The notes: generated from the letters alone by a model not told the origin. A stretch of DNA of 64,000 nucleotides from Alteribacter populi (GCF_002352765.1 NZ_KZ293963.1:1138368-1202367), one strand, 5' to 3'. Counted from the first letter of the stretch, positions 42,989 through 50,397 are shown. Made by a program: numbers and translations.

Positions 42989-43390
42989 TTAAAAAACGGT
43001 CTTCGCTTGTTCTATTTTTTCGTCTAAGTCTTTTCGCGGCAATATAAATTGTGTGACCTCGCCTTTCCCTACAACATGATCACCATGTATAACCTGTAGA
43101 GCGCAGACAATTTTATTTGCTACTAACTCTGTTAATGTAGCCGTTACAGCTAACTCTTCTCCCGCTGGTGTCGGTGAAAGATGCTTCACTGTGACCGCAG
43201 CTCCAATCCCTTCCTCTCCTTCTTCTATGTAAGGAAGAATAATTTGCCTCGCAGCCCATTCCATGTGGTAGACCATGGAAACCGTTGAATAGGCAGGATG
43301 GACGACATTTCCTTCAAATTGCGCATACATATCAGGTGTAACGGAAACTGAAATGGTTGCTTTTTGCCCAACTTCCATACCTGGCTTCAT
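42989..43390 (-). CDS. FlK-like hot-dog acyl-CoA thioesterase
   Basis: This 133-residue hot-dog-fold protein resembles fluoroacetyl-CoA thioesterase FlK: MKPGMEVGQKATISVSV at the start, then VYHMEWAARQIILPYIEEGE with the catalytic-type Glu, and VTVKHLSPTPAGEELAVTATL with the His. FlK-type thioesterases hydrolyse short acyl-CoAs. As first gene of the dehydrogenase operon it may prevent CoA trapping or release phenylacetate, isovalerate or similar acids. ATG start after GGGGGG-type site. Promoter and a palindrome lie directly upstream. Confidence 0.82.
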   Translation of the reverse strand: MKPGMEVGQKATISVSVTPDMYAQFEGNVVHPAYSTVSMVYHMEWAARQIILPYIEEGEEGIGAAVTVKHLSPTPAGEELAVTATLTELVANKIVCALQVIHGDHVVGKGEVTQFILPRKDLDEKIEQAKTVF

Positions 43391-43412
43391 TTATGTACCC
43401 CCCCATTTTAAA

Positions 43413-43431
43413 TAACGTTTATATAACGATA
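43413..43431 (-). promoter_or_regulatory. Imperfect 19-bp palindrome, operator candidate
   Basis: TAACGTT-TATAT-AACGATA (6 of 7 arm positions match) overlaps the end of the -10 box and the expected start site of the thioesterase-led operon. Its place suits a repressor of TetR type, but no cognate regulator is identified. Confidence 0.45.
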
Positions 43432-43459
43432 GAATAACATCACGTCATACAAACGTCAA
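43431..43459 (-). promoter_or_regulatory. Sigma-A promoter of the thioesterase-dehydrogenase-E1-E2-E3 operon
   Basis: On the minus strand TTGACG (43454-43459) is separated by 17 bp from TATTCT (43431-43436). No sigma-54 -24/-12 element of the kind used by the B. subtilis bkd operon was seen. Confidence 0.7.
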
Positions 43460-43559
43460 ATTTATTTCTTAATTTTCAGATGATTAAAATTACACATTAC
43501 CTCTTCCTCTATCATTGGAGGCAAAGCGTTAGCTGTCGCTCTCTACTTCCTTTTCTCAG

Positions 43560-43600
43560 ACAAAAAGACACTCTCAAAGTAAAGTGTCTTTTATCATCCA
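43560..43600 (-). terminator. Intrinsic terminator of the nitronate monooxygenase-like gene
   Basis: On the minus strand the 10-bp stem AAAAGACACT/AGTGTCTTTT is followed by TTG just past the gene stop. It separates this gene from the operon downstream. Confidence 0.8.
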
Positions 43601-43601
43601 T

Positions 43602-44552
43602 TTATTTTACTGTCGTTTTTAATCTCTCTGAGAGCTGGGAAACGTCGGCGATCATGGATTCGATTAGTTCTTTTACGGTGGGAACATCACGAATTAATCC
43701 AGCGATTTGCCCTCCATTTAAATGACCTTTATCAATGTTCCCGTAGATCGCACCCGCAATATGATGGGTTTCATCCGTTCTTCTATCAAATTCCTCCAAG
43801 CTTGTTCCTTGCTTCTCAAGCTCCAATAGCTCCTCTGCATAAGAGGTTTTTAATAGTCTGCGAATCTTACCTAAAGACCTTCCGACAACGAGTGTATCCA
43901 CGTCAGTAGATTCCATCAGCTTTTGTTTATAATGTTCATGAACGAGTGCTTCTTTTGTTGCAATAAACCGGGTCCCCATCTGAACTCCTTCTGCACCAAG
44001 ACAAAAGGCAGCAGCTACGCCTCTTCCGTCACCGATCCCGCCTGCTGCTACAACTGGTATATCAACAGCGTCAGCTACTTGGGGAATGAGCGTCATCGTT
44101 GTCGTTTCAAACGCAGAATTGATGCCTGCTGCTTCATACCCTTCAGCGACAATGATATCTGCTCCAGCTTCCTCTGCTTTTTTTGCTTGTTTGACAGAAG
44201 CTGCGACGACAATAATCGTCACTCCCGCTTCTTTAAGAACAGGGATGAGAGGCTTCGGGTTTCCTGCTGATAGGGAGACGATAGGAACGTTGTAGTCGAG
44301 GATTAACTGAACAACTTCTTTTACGTTTGGTTGAACGCGAATAGGAATGTTGACACAAAAAGGCTGATTCGTCAGCGCTTTAATGTTGACTAGTTCTTTC
44401 TCTACTTGTGACAGGGTCATCGTTCCAACCCCTAATGTTCCCAATCCGCCCGCTTCAGAAATCGCTGCTGCAAGGTTAGCATGACTAATATTTCCCATGC
44501 CTCCTTGGATGATCGGATACTGAATATGTAATAAACGCGTCACTTTATTCAT
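43602..44552 (-). CDS. Nitronate monooxygenase-like FMN enzyme (NPD family)
   Basis: This 316-residue FMN-binding TIM-barrel protein belongs to the nitronate monooxygenase/2-nitropropane dioxygenase family, which also contains FabK-type enoyl-ACP reductases. Motifs are QGGMGNISHANLAAAISEAGGLGTLG at the N-terminus (by parts), VVAAGGIGDGRGVAAAFCLGAEGVQMGTRF near residue 165 and the usual AGQIAGLIRD ending. It is classed by annotation more often than by assay, so the reaction is uncertain. Its own terminator follows. The upstream gene is divergent. Confidence 0.85.
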   Translation of the reverse strand: MNKVTRLLHIQYPIIQGGMGNISHANLAAAISEAGGLGTLGVGTMTLSQVEKELVNIKALTNQPFCVNIPIRVQPNVKEVVQLILDYNVPIVSLSAGNPKPLIPVLKEAGVTIIVVAASVKQAKKAEEAGADIIVAEGYEAAGINSAFETTTMTLIPQVADAVDIPVVAAGGIGDGRGVAAAFCLGAEGVQMGTRFIATKEALVHEHYKQKLMESTDVDTLVVGRSLGKIRRLLKTSYAEELLELEKQGTSLEEFDRRTDETHHIAGAIYGNIDKGHLNGGQIAGLIRDVPTVKELIESMIADVSQLSERLKTTVK

Positions 44553-44616
44553 CTTTTTTCTCCCCTCGTTAAAAAAATGTTATACTTAAGATAACATAAA
44601 AACAGGAGGCGTTCAT

Positions 44617-45144
44617 ATGATTTATCCATTCGGAAACAAAAATCCACAAGTCCATGAGAGTGTTTTTTTAGCACCTGGATCGAGAATTATTGGCGACGTA
44701 ACGATCGGAAAAGAATCCAGCGTTTGGTTTAACGCCGTTCTTAGAGGCGATGAAGCCCCAATTACAATCGGTGAGCGGTGCAACGTCCAAGATAATTCTA
44801 CTTTACACCTTTATGATGAATATCCTCTTGTATTAGAAGACGAAGTGTCAATTGGCCACAATGTGATTTTGCACGGCTGTACAATCCGAAAGGGCGCTTT
44901 GATCGGCATGGGTGCGACCATTTTAGATGGAACAGAAATCGGCGAATGGTCGTTAGTAGGGGCAAATACATTCATTCCTTCCGGTAAAAAAATACCGCCA
45001 TGCTCGCTCGTTTTAGGATCTCCAGGTAAAGTCGTCCGTGAATTGACAGATGACGACTTCGAACTCATTCAATTAACAATCGATACATATCACAAGAAGG
45101 GAAGAGAGTTTAAGAAGCAGTTTTCAGAAGCGAATGAGGGATAG
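44617..45144 (+). CDS. Gamma-carbonic anhydrase family hexapeptide protein
   Basis: This 175-residue left-handed beta-helix protein contains repeated hexapeptides (RIIGDVTIG, VWFNAVLRGD, CNVQDNSTLH) and metal-ligand histidines in STLHLYDE, SIGHNVILHGC. Homologues are B. subtilis YtoA, E. coli YrdA and the phenylacetate-linked thioesterase PaaY. Being beside the aryl/branched oxoacid operon raises the PaaY possibility, but generic gamma-CA proteins are common, so the role is open. ATG start after AGGAGG. It is divergent from the nitronate monooxygenase gene. Confidence 0.85.
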   Translation: MIYPFGNKNPQVHESVFLAPGSRIIGDVTIGKESSVWFNAVLRGDEAPITIGERCNVQDNSTLHLYDEYPLVLEDEVSIGHNVILHGCTIRKGALIGMGATILDGTEIGEWSLVGANTFIPSGKKIPPCSLVLGSPGKVVRELTDDDFELIQLTIDTYHKKGREFKKQFSEANEG

Positions 45145-45196
45145 AAAAGAGACAGTGTTCCGGGGCACACCCTTATATTATATATGTTACGGAAGG

Positions 45197-45232
45197 GACA
45201 ACGCACCTGTGGAGTATACAGGTGCGTTGTCT
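45197..45232 (+). terminator. Hairpin after gamma-carbonic anhydrase gene
   Basis: A 14-bp perfect stem GACAACGCACCTGT/ACAGGTGCGTTGTC lies about 50 nt past the stop. The T tract after it is poor (TCGTTACG). Confidence 0.6.
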
Positions 45233-45255
45233 CGTTACGCATTCATTATTTACAC

Positions 45256-45402
45256 AGGTTCACGTATACACACGCGCTAAACCAACGAAAATCAATCCTA
45301 ACAGAATTATCAAATAAAAAGGTAGATCAATTTTCGGACACGCTTTGAAATAGAACATTAGAAAGAATGATGAAACAGCTAAAATGTAAATATGAAATGA
45401 TA
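45256..45402 (-). pseudogene. Membrane-protein-like remnant
   Basis: The minus-strand frame reads as two hydrophobic helices ending LPFYLIILLGLIFVGLARVYT and a stop at 45260-45262, but has no upstream start with a ribosome-binding site. It follows the GNAT remnant without a gap, so it is probably the tail of another broken gene. Confidence 0.3.
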
Positions 45403-45504
45403 TCAGAGTAAGGCAGTAAATTTTCCTTGACCTTCAGGTAAACGAAAGTCATCTAATGCTTGCTTATTGGTAGGTTTATAAAAATCGAGTTGTACATGAC
45501 TCGC
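45403..45504 (-). pseudogene. Remnant of a GNAT acetyltransferase N-terminus
   Basis: About 33 codons on the minus strand read VQLDFYKPTNKQALDDF then RLPEGQGKFTALL before a stop at 45403-45405. That resembles the opening segment of Bacillus GNAT proteins (a YKP...L-x-x-F...LPE-x-Q-x-x-FTALP pattern). No start codon is in frame and the catalytic domain is missing, so only a decayed fragment remains. Confidence 0.5.
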
Positions 45505-45535
45505 TTAATTCATTTGCACCCTCCCCATCCTTAAT

Positions 45536-45883
45536 TCATACACGATTTAAATGTGTGTCTTTAAAGTTTGTCGGATACTTCAAACCATAGCCAACCATCC
45601 TATCCATCCCAATATGAGCAGCTAGGATTATACCTATTGCTAAGGTAGTTTGACTTGACAACCATAATCCACATATCACAACTAGGATTGGGAAGCTGTA
45701 GGTATGGAATATATTATAAAGTACCGCACCTACTTTATTATTATGTAAATATCCTAGCATTGATAGATCTGGCGCTAATATAAATATTAAAAACAGCAGC
45801 CAACTAAAGTCATTAATAGAGTAGAAATAAAGACTCAGAGTTAACACTGCAAATCCTTCTACATGTAACAGTTTTTTATTCAA
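45536..45883 (-). CDS. DUF4260-type small membrane protein
   Basis: This protein of about 115 residues has four hydrophobic segments and resembles DUF4260: FILAPDLSMLGYLHNNKVGAVLYNIFHTY, and at the end HIGMDRMVGYGLKYPTNFKDTHL. Conserved His and Asp residues suggest a metal site or hydrolase-like core, but no function is known. TTG 45883 has AAGGGGGG 6 nt upstream. It stands in an accessory region beside gene remnants. Codon use is more AT-rich than in its neighbours by eye. Confidence 0.7.
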   Translation of the reverse strand: MNKKLLHVEGFAVLTLSLYFYSINDFSWLLFLIFILAPDLSMLGYLHNNKVGAVLYNIFHTYSFPILVVICGLWLSSQTTLAIGIILAAHIGMDRMVGYGLKYPTNFKDTHLNRV

Positions 45884-46084
45884 CAATATCCCCCCTTCTT
45901 TTTTCAATGAATTAAAGATAATTACCACTTAGATTAAACGGCTATACCTTATTTTCATACGCAGCTTCTTCATGTTTATGAATAAAACCTCTTTTCTCAT
46001 AGAATAGTTATGCGTTTCTGTCCCACAGCACTAGCTTTTTATCTGTCCATTTCTAGTTAAGATCTAAAATACGCCTTTTTTAAA

Positions 46085-46200
46085 CGATCGCTTACTTTAG
46101 GCGTCTTATCAGCGGAATTAGCATAGATATCGGCGATTCGACAAAATAAGCCAAAATACGACTCGCCCCAATTTGCTCTATTTAAAAACGAACTACCTCG
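46085..46200. repeat. Degenerate TATATCAGCGGAATT repeat, copy A
   Basis: It contains CTTATCAGCGGAATTAGCAT, ATATCGGCGATTCGACA and AAAATACGACTC, similar to the tandem block at 54815-54935. It overlaps the end of the RNase H-like gene. Confidence 0.6.
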
Positions 46201-46885
46201 GCAGTTCGTCTTGAAGAGGACTCTTCTCATTCTTATGCTCAATTTTACTAGTGATTTCAATTTCTTTTAACGCTTGCGAAGCTAATTGGTCTGCTTCACG
46301 GTTGTTTTTCCTTGAGAGTAATGTGTATTCTGGTTCAATTCCTAACTGCTTAAATCTGTCTTCAATTCGGTCAGCCCAATTATTAAGCGCCTTTTCCATA
46401 ACCGGCCACTCACCAGTTAGCTGATTTATCACAACCTGAGAGTCTCCTGCAAACGTAACGGGCAAGTGATGGACTCCTAATTGCTCTAATTCTTGTAAAC
46501 TAAGTTCAAGCGCAGCGTATTCGGCCTCATTATTAGTATCAAGCTCCCCGATTAACCGGTTTTTACGAAGGCGAAATGATTTGCCATTTTGCTCATAATA
46601 AATGGCACAGCCTAAGCCAGATGATTTTGTTTGTTTATCAAAGCCACCATCAAAATAAACGGTAACGTTGTGAGGTTCCGTTTCAACTTCCTCCATGAAC
46701 TTCTTTAATTCCTTCAAGCTCCAGTTACGTTCACGAGTGTCAACAAACGTTATATTCTTCAAGCGTCCTGTTCTTTCTAGGTCGTTTGCAATAAGCAAAG
46801 CTTTGTCTGCACGCATGTCATCCGAGCTGAATGTTGTTTCTGCTCCTTTAGGCGTTTTGTATGTGAGTTCTAACCTGACGTTCAT
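46193..46885 (-). CDS. RNase H-like domain protein (YpeP/reverse-transcriptase-like)
   Basis: This 230-residue protein has a C-terminal RNase HI fold. The acidic catalytic residues are visible: Asp in VYFDGGFDKQ (near 80), Glu in NNEAEYAALEL (near 121), Asp in FAGDSQVVINQL (near 148) and Asp in NREADQLASQAL (near 207). The N-terminal 70 residues match the variable extension of YpeP-like proteins. It likely cleaves RNA in RNA/DNA hybrids, though several relatives are uncharacterised. ATG start at 46885 after a GGGAGG-type site. The last residues overlap a repeat. Confidence 0.85.
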   Translation of the reverse strand: MNVRLELTYKTPKGAETTFSSDDMRADKALLIANDLERTGRLKNITFVDTRERNWSLKELKKFMEEVETEPHNVTVYFDGGFDKQTKSSGLGCAIYYEQNGKSFRLRKNRLIGELDTNNEAEYAALELSLQELEQLGVHHLPVTFAGDSQVVINQLTGEWPVMEKALNNWADRIEDRFKQLGIEPEYTLLSRKNNREADQLASQALKEIEITSKIEHKNEKSPLQDELPR

Positions 46886-47149
46886 TATTAGCCCTCCCCA
46901 AAAAGAAAATAAGCTGCATCACCATTGTACCCTGAATGAAACGGAATTATTTCCCCCTAATTGTAAGCAGGTTTAGAATACAACACTTGAAGAAGGTTGC
47001 TAGTTTTTCTATTTTACCTCAACATTAATTTCCTACTGCATGAACCCTTTTCATAATTGATTCCTTATAAAATCAATACAATTTCAGAATTATATTTTCA
47101 TCGTATTTTTTAATTGTATCATGTTGTTAATTATACGTACGACTCTATG

Positions 47150-47298
47150 TAGCTCCGTTGGCCTGCACCTGCTCGCTTTCCGCAGGCAACGCTTCACCAT
47201 CCTCATTCGCGAAAGGCTGCTCACTACGGGGTCTTCTGCTGCTCCTGCGGTCCCTCGTCGCAAGAAGACCATTGTTGCTTTTCCTGGAGTCTTCGCCA
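47150..47298 (-). repeat. GC-rich dispersed repeat, copy 4 (inverted)
   Basis: On the minus strand it contains GACTCCAGGAAAAGCAACAA, GAGGGACCGCAGGAGCAGC, GAAGACCCCGTAG, GCGGAAAGCGAGCAGGTGCA and CGGAGCTAC, the same order as at 34376-34489. Confidence 0.75.
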
Positions 47299-47357
47299 TT
47301 GCAGCAGCACCCTTGGCTCCCCCATGTGTATCTCAAAATCAAGTGCAAGGCTTTTAG

Positions 47358-47452
47358 CAAAAGAAGAGTTATTTCCTTGCAGATTCTCTCCATGAGAAAG
47401 AGCATATCCCCTTGCCACGCAGGCGTATGCTACTTATTCAGCAGCCTCTAAT
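47358..47452 (+). repeat. 95-bp direct repeat, copy B (partner at 15976-16072)
   Basis: Nearly identical to the copy near ylbE, including CTCTCCATGAGAAAGAGCAT and CCACGCAGGCGTATGC. It follows the inverted GC-rich element directly. Confidence 0.85.
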
Positions 47453-47608
47453 TACAAGTGATTGAACCATTGCAGGGTAATTTAAGCATAAAAAAGAGTA
47501 AGCAGGTTGAAAAAACAGCAAAAACCATTATGGTATTGCTGTCTATAATAACTTGCTATTATTTTTTCTTCACTTTAATAGAGCTAGTTTTTCCTATAAG
47601 GTAACCTT

Positions 47609-48517
47609 CTAATCTTCCTCCAGCACTCCCAAAGCTTCTTTGGCCATCCTTTCATACTCTTTTTCACCAGAAACTTTTGCAAACTCAGCGATATCAATGG
47701 CATAAGTCGCAGTTAGCTCGATAATATGTTCTTTCATAAGCGGCCACGTGACCCCTCCGGCTTTACTGTATGCTGCAATCGCCTTCTCTAAACCTGGTTC
47801 GCCAAATGTTCTTAAATGACCTATAAAGTCTCTTGATACATCCGTGACAGCAGCTTCGGTCCAGTCGATTAAACCCGTCACCTCTGCCTGCTCGTTAATC
47901 AGCGTATGACCTGCATGAACGTCGCCATGGATTAACCCTGTGTGTTCTGGCCACATTTCATCATTTGCAAGCCATGTTTGCCACCTTGCCCATAGATCCT
48001 CCCTAACGCCATACGTTTCTTTTACCTCGTTCATTCGCTTTATCATCGACGCTTTTGCTTCTTCGGCACCATTCAACGTTAAGCCCGGCAGGCTCAATTT
48101 CTCTTTAGGTACGTGGTGTAACTTAGCTAACACTTTTCCTATTGAGGCGTGGTAGCTTTCGGGAACATTATTTATATCAAACTCCCAAACGTAGTTTTGA
48201 ATTTCCGGGTCAATGGTTCCAGCTGGAACGCCTGATAACTGCTTATAAGCGATGAGATCGTCTGTATAAACAGACCAGACCGGAACTTCAAACGAAACAT
48301 GTTTGTTTACAGTATCCAACACACTTTTTTCAAGATCGGTTTTTGCCATTACGTCTTTCCTTCGCGGAATTCTTAGGATCCATTTTTCATTACGGTTGTC
48401 AATTGCATGGACAACCTGGAAATCTAGCCCTGAATCATTTATTTTGATGGAATCTTCTTGAACGTTAATCCCATTTTTCCTTGCAATCTCTGTTATTTCT
48501 TTTCCTTTTTTATTCAT
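47609..48517 (-). CDS. mph: Macrolide 2'-phosphotransferase (Mph family)
   Basis: This aminoglycoside/macrolide-kinase-fold protein of about 302 residues resembles Mph enzymes, which use GTP to phosphorylate the desosamine 2'-OH of macrolides. The catalytic loop is HGDVHAGHTLI and the metal loop GLIDWTEAAVTD; the N-lobe has WILRIPRRKDV. ATG 48517 gives the Mph-like start MNKKGKEITEIARKNGI; TTG 48523 is possible. It lies 16 nt after the ABC-F gene stop, with AAGGTGG between, so both are likely cotranscribed under the upstream attenuator. Drug range cannot be told from sequence. Confidence 0.88.
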   Translation of the reverse strand: MNKKGKEITEIARKNGINVQEDSIKINDSGLDFQVVHAIDNRNEKWILRIPRRKDVMAKTDLEKSVLDTVNKHVSFEVPVWSVYTDDLIAYKQLSGVPAGTIDPEIQNYVWEFDINNVPESYHASIGKVLAKLHHVPKEKLSLPGLTLNGAEEAKASMIKRMNEVKETYGVREDLWARWQTWLANDEMWPEHTGLIHGDVHAGHTLINEQAEVTGLIDWTEAAVTDVSRDFIGHLRTFGEPGLEKAIAAYSKAGGVTWPLMKEHIIELTATYAIDIAEFAKVSGEKEYERMAKEALGVLEED

Positions 48518-48533
48518 CGTCAATGAAACCACC

Positions 48534-49997
48534 TTACTTCCTTAATGTTAGTTGTTGATTTTCAATGTGATAAACGTTGTCTGTTACAAGCTCAATAAAC
48601 GTCCGGTCATGTGAAACGAGAAGAACGGTGCCTTTATAGGCTTTCAGAAATTTTTCTAAAGCTTCGATGCAGTCCACATCCAAAAAGTTTGTAGGTTCAT
48701 CCAATACGAGAACGTTGTATTTGCCGAGGAAAAGCTGACACAAAACGAGGCGAATAGCTTCTCCGCCGCTCAGTTCACGAACATCTTTTTTCATGTCACT
48801 TCCTCTAAAGTTCATCATATGAAGCACAGCTCGAATCTTGCTTTCACCTTCATCCGTGTTTCTTTTCATATAAGCGAGAACGCCTTCTGTTTTCTCAAAC
48901 TGGTAGTCCATTTGTTCATACGCTCCAAAAACAACCTTTGGCGAAAGATCGATACTCTTACCAGCACTTAAAATGTGCTTAAGAAGCGCTGTTTTACCTG
49001 AACCATTATTTCCAGTAATGGCAATCGTTTTACCTAGTGCAAATTGAAAGCTCGCTTCTTTTAACAGAACCTTCTCCCCAGCCTTCAGTGTCAGGCGGTC
49101 AGCCATTACCGGAAACTTATTGTGTACTTGAAGAGCATCTGGCTGATGAAAATGAAGTTCCGTTTCTTTTTCAGGCGCTTTAACCACTTCCAGCTGCTCT
49201 GCCCGTTTTTCCATCGCTTTTGCAGCTCGCTGAACCGATTTTTGGCTAGTATCTTTTGATTTTGTCATGAACATTCGGTTTGCAGTGGCCTTCGTCTCTG
49301 TTTTGGACATTTGTCCACTCGCCTGTGTAATCTTGTCTGCCTTTTTCATTTTCTCGTCAGCAGCTTTTAATAGTCGGCTTTTATCTTTCACGTATTTTTC
49401 ATGTTGCTCCTGCTGCTGTTTTTTTTCTAATTCTTTCTGCTCCACATAATCTGAATAGTTGCCTGTATACTCGGTTACTTTCCTATCTTCCACTTCCCAT
49501 ATTTTTGTAACGAGCTGGTCCAGCACGTAGCGGTCATGGCTGACGAGAACAAGAGCACCGTAGTAATACCGAAGTTCCTCGACTAAAAAGTCAGTTCCTG
49601 AAGCATCCAAATGTGTGGTAGGTTCGTCAATGAACAAACCTTCATAATACGTGGAAAACAACCGGGCTAACTTCATCCGCGTTTGCTCTCCCCCACTTAA
49701 CTGATCGAGGTCGTTTTGCGGAACCAATAGTTTTCCAAGCAACTCATAATCAACGTTCTCCTCCACGGGCTTTGATGTTTGCTCGAAGTACCCAAAGTCC
49801 ACAAGCCGGTTCACTTGCCCCCGATGCGGTGTGATAATACCGTTCATCACCTTTAATAACGTACTTTTTCCTCCACCGTTCTTTCCAACAATTCCGATCC
49901 GATCAAACTGATACACCGACAACTTAGGAATGTCTAACACCACTTCATCTAGATAAGATATTTCAATATTTGATAGTTCTAAACATAATTGTTCCAT
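48534..49997 (-). CDS. ABC-F ribosome-protection ATPase, Msr type
   Basis: This 487-residue protein has two ABC ATPase domains and no membrane segments. It belongs to the antibiotic-resistance ABC-F group that displaces macrolides and related drugs from ribosomes; its opening (QFDRIGIVGKNGGGKSTLLK) and FVDFGYFEQ-like LVDFGYFEQ match Msr proteins such as MsrC. Walker A sites are GKNGGGKST and GNNGSGKTA, signatures LSGGEQTRMKLA and LSGGEAIRLVL, Walker B LFIDEPTTHLD and LVLDEPTNFLD. The Lys/Gln/Glu-rich interdomain linker (about 185-290) is long, as in ARE-type ABC-F. ATG 49997 has GGGAGG upstream. Its leader carries a terminator and a stalling-type peptide. Confidence 0.92.
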   Translation of the reverse strand: MEQLCLELSNIEISYLDEVVLDIPKLSVYQFDRIGIVGKNGGGKSTLLKVMNGIITPHRGQVNRLVDFGYFEQTSKPVEENVDYELLGKLLVPQNDLDQLSGGEQTRMKLARLFSTYYEGLFIDEPTTHLDASGTDFLVEELRYYYGALVLVSHDRYVLDQLVTKIWEVEDRKVTEYTGNYSDYVEQKELEKKQQQEQHEKYVKDKSRLLKAADEKMKKADKITQASGQMSKTETKATANRMFMTKSKDTSQKSVQRAAKAMEKRAEQLEVVKAPEKETELHFHQPDALQVHNKFPVMADRLTLKAGEKVLLKEASFQFALGKTIAITGNNGSGKTALLKHILSAGKSIDLSPKVVFGAYEQMDYQFEKTEGVLAYMKRNTDEGESKIRAVLHMMNFRGSDMKKDVRELSGGEAIRLVLCQLFLGKYNVLVLDEPTNFLDVDCIEALEKFLKAYKGTVLLVSHDRTFIELVTDNVYHIENQQLTLRK

Positions 49998-50018
49998 TAC
50001 CTGTTTCCTCCCATTACT

Positions 50019-50048
50019 AAAAAAATCATAGGCAATCTGCCTATGATT
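50019..50048 (-). terminator. Attenuator terminator in the ABC-F leader
   Basis: On the minus strand a perfect 11-bp stem (50038-50048 with 50024-50034, loop GAT) is followed by seven T. It ends only about 10 nt before the ABC-F ribosome-binding site, so it must be read through for expression. Confidence 0.9.
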
Positions 50049-50285
50049 CAGAGTAAACGAAAAGAAACCTATCCTTACAGTGAAGGTAAAACGTCAAACA
50101 CTTCACCAAGTAATCCTGGAAAAAAGGAAGGTTATAACATAAAAATAGAAAGACAGAACGATCCGCCTTTCTACATAAAACATATCTCTATGCAAAATGA
50201 AGATTATTAAAAAAGGACAGACTGCTCCCGTTTACTCTGCAATCACAAACAGAGCCTTTGAACGTATTAAATTACGAGTTCAAAG
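50049..50285 (-). promoter_or_regulatory. Leader RNA secondary structures of the ABC-F attenuator
   Basis: Three complementary sets can be seen. Stem 1 is CTTTGAAC/GTTCAAAG (50278-50285 with 50256-50263), whose first arm lies in the leader codons. Stem 2 is CTCTG/CAGAG (50250-50254 with 50235-50239). A long-range 11-bp perfect pairing joins 50229-50239 with 50049-50059, abutting the terminator hairpin. Stem 2 and the long-range pairing share bases, so they compete. Which fold is the antiterminator is not determined. Confidence 0.7.
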
Positions 50286-50313
50286 TGCGGAAACGGATTC
50301 TGGATGGTAACAT
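50272..50313 (-). CDS. Regulatory leader peptide MLPSRIRFRTLNS of the ABC-F/mph operon
   Basis: This 13-codon gene begins with ATG 50313, preceded by AAAGGAGG with 10-nt spacing, and encodes MLPSRIRFRTLNS. The RIRFRTLN part resembles RLRFPTLN of the ErmD leader peptide (6 of 8 residues), and contains the Arg-x-Arg motif known to stall macrolide-bound ribosomes. Its Thr-Leu-Asn codons form one arm of stem 1, so a stalled ribosome would prevent that stem. The promoter is upstream and the terminator downstream. It is far shorter than normal gene cut-offs. Confidence 0.85.
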   Translation of the reverse strand: MLPSRIRFRTLNS

Positions 50314-50350
50314 TTTTAATAATCCTCCTTTAATTTATAAGTATAATCAA

Positions 50351-50379
50351 AGTATATCTTGTGGTATAAATGATGTCAA
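50351..50379 (-). promoter_or_regulatory. Sigma-A promoter of the ABC-F/mph operon
   Basis: On the minus strand TTGACA (50374-50379) is separated by 17 bp from TATACT (50351-50356), giving a leader of about 345 nt before the ABC-F start. Confidence 0.88.
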
Positions 50380-50397
50380 TTTCCTTTTTCCGAATTC

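Larger units (their letters stand above)
46886..47608. other. 720-bp intergenic region with inverted GC-rich repeat and 95-bp repeat
   Basis: No gene is supported. Positions 46886-47140 are AT-rich and unremarkable. Positions 47150-47298 are an inverted GC-rich element, 47300-47350 and 47358-47452 are shared with 15850-16072, and 47453-47608 is AT-rich, with CTTGCTATTATTTTTTC near 47550 that may help end the mph transcript. Confidence 0.6.

Noticed and set aside
47090..47451. Several overlapping frames of 60-97 codons in the RNase H-mph gap
   Set aside because: All lie in the GC-rich and 95-bp repeats; similar spurious frames appear at every other copy.
49989..50210. 73-codon plus-strand frame over the ABC-F leader
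   Set aside because: It is antisense to the leader RNA and terminator; the opposite strand has promoter, leader peptide and terminator that explain the sequence.
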